Below, piece after piece: positions 59,261-64,000 of a DNA stretch of 64,000 bases. The translations under genes were made by a program, and so were the position numbers. Every line of letters starts with the position of its first letter. The stretch's first letter is position 1. This DNA comes from Diphasiastrum complanatum (lineage: Eukaryota > Streptophyta > Lycopodiopsida > Lycopodiales > Lycopodiaceae). The notes beneath the pieces are model-generated. The model ran no database searches and was not told the DNA's origin. It saw only the letters and a list, made by a program, of their open reading frames with translations. The stretch spans positions 3,416,684-3,480,683 of the forward strand of contig CM055101.1 in assembly GCA_029204225.1 (NCBI GenBank), written 5' to 3'.

Positions 59261-59710
59261 TAAGATTCGAGTAACGCATCAGGGCTTTGTGATTATTCAA
59301 GACTTTTAGGTCCTAAGAGAAGTAACTCTTGTCAAATTACTACTATTTCTAGAAGTCTAGCTATTAGTATATCGTGTCGTCTTTGATTTGCTAGCTGATG
59401 CTCGTTAAGTATCTCTACATCAGATCAAAAGTGCAAAAAAGACACTTATTTTTTTTCTGAAACAGAAAACGAATATAGCCGAATCTGCTAGATTTTTAGT
59501 TTCATCGGCCAAACTAATCCACATACAGCTGTTAATAGGTGCTAAAACCCCAAGTACAGTCATCCTGTAGTAATGTAGACACTATGGATTCAAAAATCAC
59601 CGTTCTTTGATAGCAATCACAGTTGGGATTTATCCCACAGCACATACTGCTCCGAGTTTATACTTGTTGTACTCTTAGATTAATGTATGGTTCGGTTGAT
59701 TTCTTGTTAG

Positions 59711-62700
59711 ATGGAAACTGGAGCTCCTTCACTGTATGTGAGGTGCAGTTGCAGTTACAAGTGTGGACGTACAAACCGCAGTGGTACCGCATATGTATGG
59801 GATCCAAAGAAAGTCCTCACTATCCAGAAATTATTCCACCAAGCTTAGAAGACAACTACGATGGTTGTTTGGTGTATTTTCTCTGTCCCATGGCTCGTGC
59901 AAGCAGGAAGAAGCTAAAATGAGATTGTGTTATGTGTTGTGAACGATGCAAGATTTGCCCATTGCCTATGCCCTCATTGGACCTCAACTACAATTGTTGT
60001 GCAAAAGTAGAACATTTTGCTATGAACTTTTGAGAATGTGGCATAACAAGGGAAATTGGTTGGGCAAACAACCACATGAGCACCCAGAATATATAAGGGA
60101 ATATTGGGATGGAGAAAAGTGCAGGGAGTTTCAAGAGTTTTGGGACCAAATTTTTTTTATGAACTACCAATAATTTGTGGACGTAAATTTTGCAAAAGAG
60201 CGTATGCGGCATTTCCCCATACATGTGATCTACTTCAAAGTTCATGGGATGAAGATGGGCAACAATATAATTTTCGATGCGATAGATGTCGCATGTCTAT
60301 TAGAAGCCAACGAAAGATGGCAAAGGTAATTATCCTTACATGCATCTCCTGCTCATTTTTTAAGTTTGGATTGAGAGCATCGAGGTACTGACTCTAGCGT
60401 GCTGTTTGGATAGGGAGACCCTAGGAATTTTGCATTACTCTTGCACACTGACGGTTTCCAGTCATCACGCACAACATAGAAAGATTGTTATGTGGTAGAG
60501 TTGTGTCTGTTAAATGCTGGGAAAATGTCGCAAGTCAATATTCTCCCAGTCCTATTTATTCCACTAAGTTGCAAAAAAGTTTTGCGAACCGTCGATGGTG
60601 TATTTGCTGCATTTTTGGAGCCGTTAATTTCAGATCTTGAAGTTCTCTTTTGCAATGGCTTGGATGTACAATACAACTATCCACTGGATCTGATATTTGG
60701 GGATAACATCACGACAGAGGTGACCATGAATTGCAAGGTACGTGCGATATTGATGATGGTTACTGGGGATCATCCGGCGCAATGCAAACTAGGGTTGTTC
60801 AAAGATGGTGGACAAGCGTTTTGTCGAAGGGACAAGGCAAGAGCCACATTTGACTCGCGCAGGGATGGCTTGATTGGATGATATATTTATGATGGCAATA
60901 GGTACCAAGCTAGGTATCCACCACCCAAACGAACGATCACTGAGATGGTAGAAGGCATACGCAATGCAAGGAAGACATCATCCCAAAGTGGTAGGGATCA
61001 TATTCTAAAAGATGTAGGATTGTCAGGGGAATCTTCTTTTTGGAGACTGCATGACTTGTATGGTTTTAATCTTTCAGTGGACTTTGTGTATGATGCCATG
61101 CATTGTTCAAGAAATACATATTACAACTCATGAAGGAATGCACAAATGAGACAAAAAAGAACATCGATGAAATTGTGCATAATGTTTGGGCCGCTGCCCC
61201 AACATCAATTCGACATGGAAGGTTGCCACATGTACCGAGCAAGTACTTCGCCAACTTCAAAGCTGAAGAAAACCAAAAGTTTGTGCAATGGTGCTTGTCA
61301 TCTATCTTGGCAAGTGTCGATGATATCGCAAAACCTCCTTTGGAGCTTGGACTGTTGATGATAGACATAGCACATATCTTTTACAACTTTAGTAGAAGCA
61401 ATGGTTGGTCCATGGAAAGCATGAATGTTGCACGTGTTCTATTTATGTCATGGAGGGTTCGTAGTGAGGAGTACCATGGCGCAACCTCGTCTCCTTTGGA
61501 GCATGTTGCAGGTTTGCATCGTGATATGTTATGCAATATGTTGAGTTCATCAAGTTGACCTTTTTTAGTTCTTTTCTGTTGTGGGAAATAACATCGGCCT
61601 CTTTGTAGGAAATGGAGAATTGTTGGATGACACATATCGCCATGGATGCCATGATATCTACTGGTGCTATGATTTTGAGAGGAGCGTTTCCACTTATGTA
61701 AACATATCCACCAACAATAGAATGAATGAGATTACATATTCACATTTCTATGCCAGAAAGTTGTTCACATCTGTTTTCCAAAATTGCCAGCAAGATATGG
61801 ATGGCCTTATGCCAAGTCACAGGAAACTCATTGATTTCCACAATTGTTTGGTATTTCCCGATGGTTTTGCAGCCCACGGTGAGGAAGCTTCAGCTTGTTC
61901 TCCCATGCATACCCAATGCATCTTGGAGGTATCTTCTATTGCTCAAGCCAGGAATTTATGGAAGCAATGTAAAGCAAATACATGTGGAGCACCTTGTGAT
62001 GAGTTGCTCAAAACCAAGGGCATTGCTATCACCAAGAAGAAAAAACAAGATCTTGTCTTGTCAGAAGAAGAGATAAGGTATGCAAAACAATTTTGGAATG
62101 TAAGCGAAAGCGAGGGCGTGTTTGAAAAGACCACTTCTTACAAGAAAGTCCTCTTTGATGGAGAGATCCATGCACCAGAAGATCATGTTGTTGTCCGAAT
62201 GGATGGTGGAGACGTAAACACCGACATCAGTCATTGGAAAGCGCAAATAAAGACACTCTTTTCCTTGCAACATCATGGACATATTATGATCTTCTTTGGC
62301 ACTGAGTATTATCGCCAACATATACAGCAAGATGGGGGAGTAGAAAGCTTGAAGATCAATTATGAGATAGGCATGAGCATATTGAACAGGGCACGCCTTC
62401 CTTATGATTGGGATTGTGTGAGGCCTATCAGCTCATTGTTGCACAAATTCATACCCCTCCCACATGGCTCTCATCTTATTGCTTATGAGACAAGAGATCT
62501 GAGTATTCGAAATCGATTATTGGAACCAGGTTATCCAGGATGTATCCCACCATGGTTTGAGGAGAATGATGTCATTTTGGTTGAGTGTTCCAATAGCAAC
62601 AGACAGCCTGAGTTTGTACACAATGTTCATTCATCCTCAAAATCAGTACTTGTGAATTGGTTGAAAAAAACACGACCTACCACTTGGAAAATTGAATCAG

Positions 62701-62831
62701 ACACTCTTCACAATGTGTCTTGGGACAAGTGCATTTGTCTTTTGGAGAATTGGCAACCGATTAAGTATAGAACTGTACATGAGGATGGTTGTGATAGACG
62801 AGTACCAATGTTGTGGTATAGTGAACAATAG
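59711..62831 (+). pseudogene. CACTA-like (TNP2/Transposase_21-type) transposase gene, decayed
   Basis: An N-terminal Cys-rich part (CSYKCGRTNRSGTAYVWDPK, about 59742) is frameshifted. A middle part follows: YWDGEKCREFQEFWD, CGRKFCKRAYAAFPHTC and FRCDRCRMSIRS (two CxxC-like pairs). An intron at 60326-60413 is followed by GDPRNFALLLHTDGFQSS (likely first catalytic Asp), NILPVLFIPLSC, MMVTGDHPAQCKLG (second Asp), CRRDKARATF and FVYDAMHC. A 1-base shift near 61103 leads to GRLPHVPSKYF. A long frame 61581-62831 reads YWCYDFERSVSTYV (DUF4218-like ERxxxxxK block) and a C-terminal region I do not recognise. Stops: TAG about 60472, TGA 60879, TAG about 61566. The motif order matches CACTA TNP2, but the sequence is divergent from the remnant at 46.1 kb. 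Confidence 0.7.
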
Positions 62832-63134
62832 AAACTGACTTTTGCTTTTCAATAATTTTGCAACCATCAATTTTTTGTTAGTTACTCATGTTTTTTTGGG
62901 TTATATGCATGGCTAACATGTTGTTCAAAAGTAGTTGATATGTTTTCAAAAATAAGTTAATATGCACATACACACAAACACAAACACACACAACTTATGG
63001 TAGTTTTTTGTTATTGCCACAATTCCATGCAATATATTGCCCATTATAGTTTTGGTTGCAGAATTTGTCGTGGTGACGAAAGATTGTATTTTTTTTAAAT
63101 GGTTTGAATTTACAGTTTTTGAACGGTTGTTACA
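62832..63134. other. Spacer between two same-strand genes
   Basis: About 300 AT-rich bases separate the transposase stop from the next ATG. A short CACA tract lies at 62960-62995. No promoter element could be fixed. Confidence 0.4.
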
Positions 63135-64000
63135 ATGGAAGCATCACAACACCTTGACATGCAAGGACTCTTGAATTTACTATCTACTGATGAAGGGAGT
63201 AAAGTACTTCAAGAATTTTTGGAAATTTCTAAGAAGAGCCCGACCCTTCTTAGCACTTCAAATATTGTCAACGAGTCTGTGGTGTCTGATTGCACAACTT
63301 CGCAGTTTGGTATGGTTGACCGCCATAAGGTGGAAACTCCCTCGTATAAGGACATCTTCCACGTGCCTAAATCAAAGGAAAGGATGGCTGGAAAACTATA
63401 TGGTAAACAGATTTTAAAAACCCACTTTAAAAAACAACATGCCATATTTTTGTCAAATATGAGTGTTGTTCAAAAGTGGCTTGAAGAAGCCAATTTAGAA
63501 CAAGATCCTAACTTAGATCTTAGGAACAACAAGCAAACTCAAGATCGAGTCAAAGGACTGATTCGAGAGAAAATATCAGAAATCAAGCCCATGCACTTTC
63601 CAGGTGCCAAATACACTTGGGAAGAGCAGGATATATACAGTTGGGTACTGACATGTATGCAGTCAAGACGGAAGTACAATAGAAGAAAGAGCTCCTTTGG
63701 CAGCACTAGCGGAGACACTTTGACTGACCACGATGGACAGGTGAGATAACATTTTGATTCATTTACATTCTTTTGATGTTCTCATAAACTCATGTTGCAC
63801 AGTATTTAAAACTTAAATCATTCATATGACTTTGCTAATCAAGTGGTTTCCTTTTTAGGATGTCGAAACCAGTCCTCTTTTAGTGAAAGATATTGGACCA
63901 GAAGTAAACGTCACAGCGGAGGATAGTTTTGTTTTTTTTTCCTTTCATAGTAACTGTCCGTTTTTTATTTCCGAAAGTTCATATTTTTCAGCTTCATCCA
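63135..64000 (+). CDS. Hypothetical second gene of the CACTA-like element, 3' end outside window
   Basis: ATG 63135 (MEASQHLDMQGLLNLLSTDE). Exon 1 runs to 63740 (202 codons), intron 63741-63858 (GTGAGA..TTTTTAG), and the next exon reads DVETSPLLVKDIGPEVNVTA in matching phase and is open to the end. No stop or frameshift is seen. A basic segment near residues 185-195 (QSRRKYNRRKSS) could bind DNA or be a nuclear signal. Position and strand directly after a TNP2-like gene suggest a TnpA-like accessory protein, as En/Spm elements encode two proteins; this is inference. It could instead be an unrelated host gene. Confidence 0.6.

Overview
This window is nuclear DNA of a land plant with a large, repeat-rich genome. 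The evidence is spliced genes with GT..AG introns, a class III peroxidase, a NIN-like (RWP-RK family) gene remnant, Ty1/copia retroelements with the plant initiator-tRNA-Met primer site TGGTATCAGAGCC, CACTA-type transposase remnants and long GA/TC/AC/TA microsatellites. I cannot name the species; a non-seed plant such as a fern is only a guess. Only two clearly intact coding regions are visible: the peroxidase (20.1-21.5 kb) and the open gene running off the right edge (63.1-64.0 kb). Most other coding DNA is decaying mobile-element sequence.

Left block, 0.1-12 kb: five decayed, intron-bearing genes that I cannot assign to a standard plant element. (a) + strand 124-2087, a transposase-like gene. 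(b) - strand 3258-2144, a Ser-rich protein with a conserved C-terminal block. (c) + strand 4540-7970, a protein with a ParB-like core. (d) + strand 8.5-9.56 kb, an unrecognised family. (e) - strand 11772-9700, a histone H3-fold domain followed by a basic linker and a Ulp1/C48-type protease. Genes b and c diverge from a 1.3 kb spacer that holds a striking foldback array of eleven 17-bp palindromes at 40-42 bp spacing. I propose this block is a dead copy of a large multigene DNA element, possibly with a ParB/site-array type partition or silencing module. That is inference.

Middle, 12.1-29 kb: a 3'-truncated copia element (family A), microsatellites, the peroxidase gene, then a nested stack. In the stack a gag-like fragment is split by copia B with a perfect 5-bp target duplication (ACTGT). 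Copia B's left LTR carries a miniature LTR element, and its gag-pol carries a 1154-bp solo LTR flanked by GAGGA.

29-49 kb: a zinc-finger-like minus-strand gene remnant, an LTR/primer-site junction, tandem hairpins, a CACTA-like terminus rich in GCGAC motifs, a NIN-like protein pseudogene, two further copia remnants (C and D) each carrying a copy of the same about 640-bp repeat, a CACTA TNP2 remnant, and a cluster of CCACGCGTGG palindromes.

49-64 kb: a second, internally deleted family-A copia copy, GA microsatellite and satellite-like degenerate tandem repeats (53.9-57.6 kb), a minus-strand pseudogene interrupted by a GC-rich hairpin-ended insertion, then a CACTA-like transposase gene (59.7-62.8 kb) followed on the same strand by a second gene that is still open at the window end.
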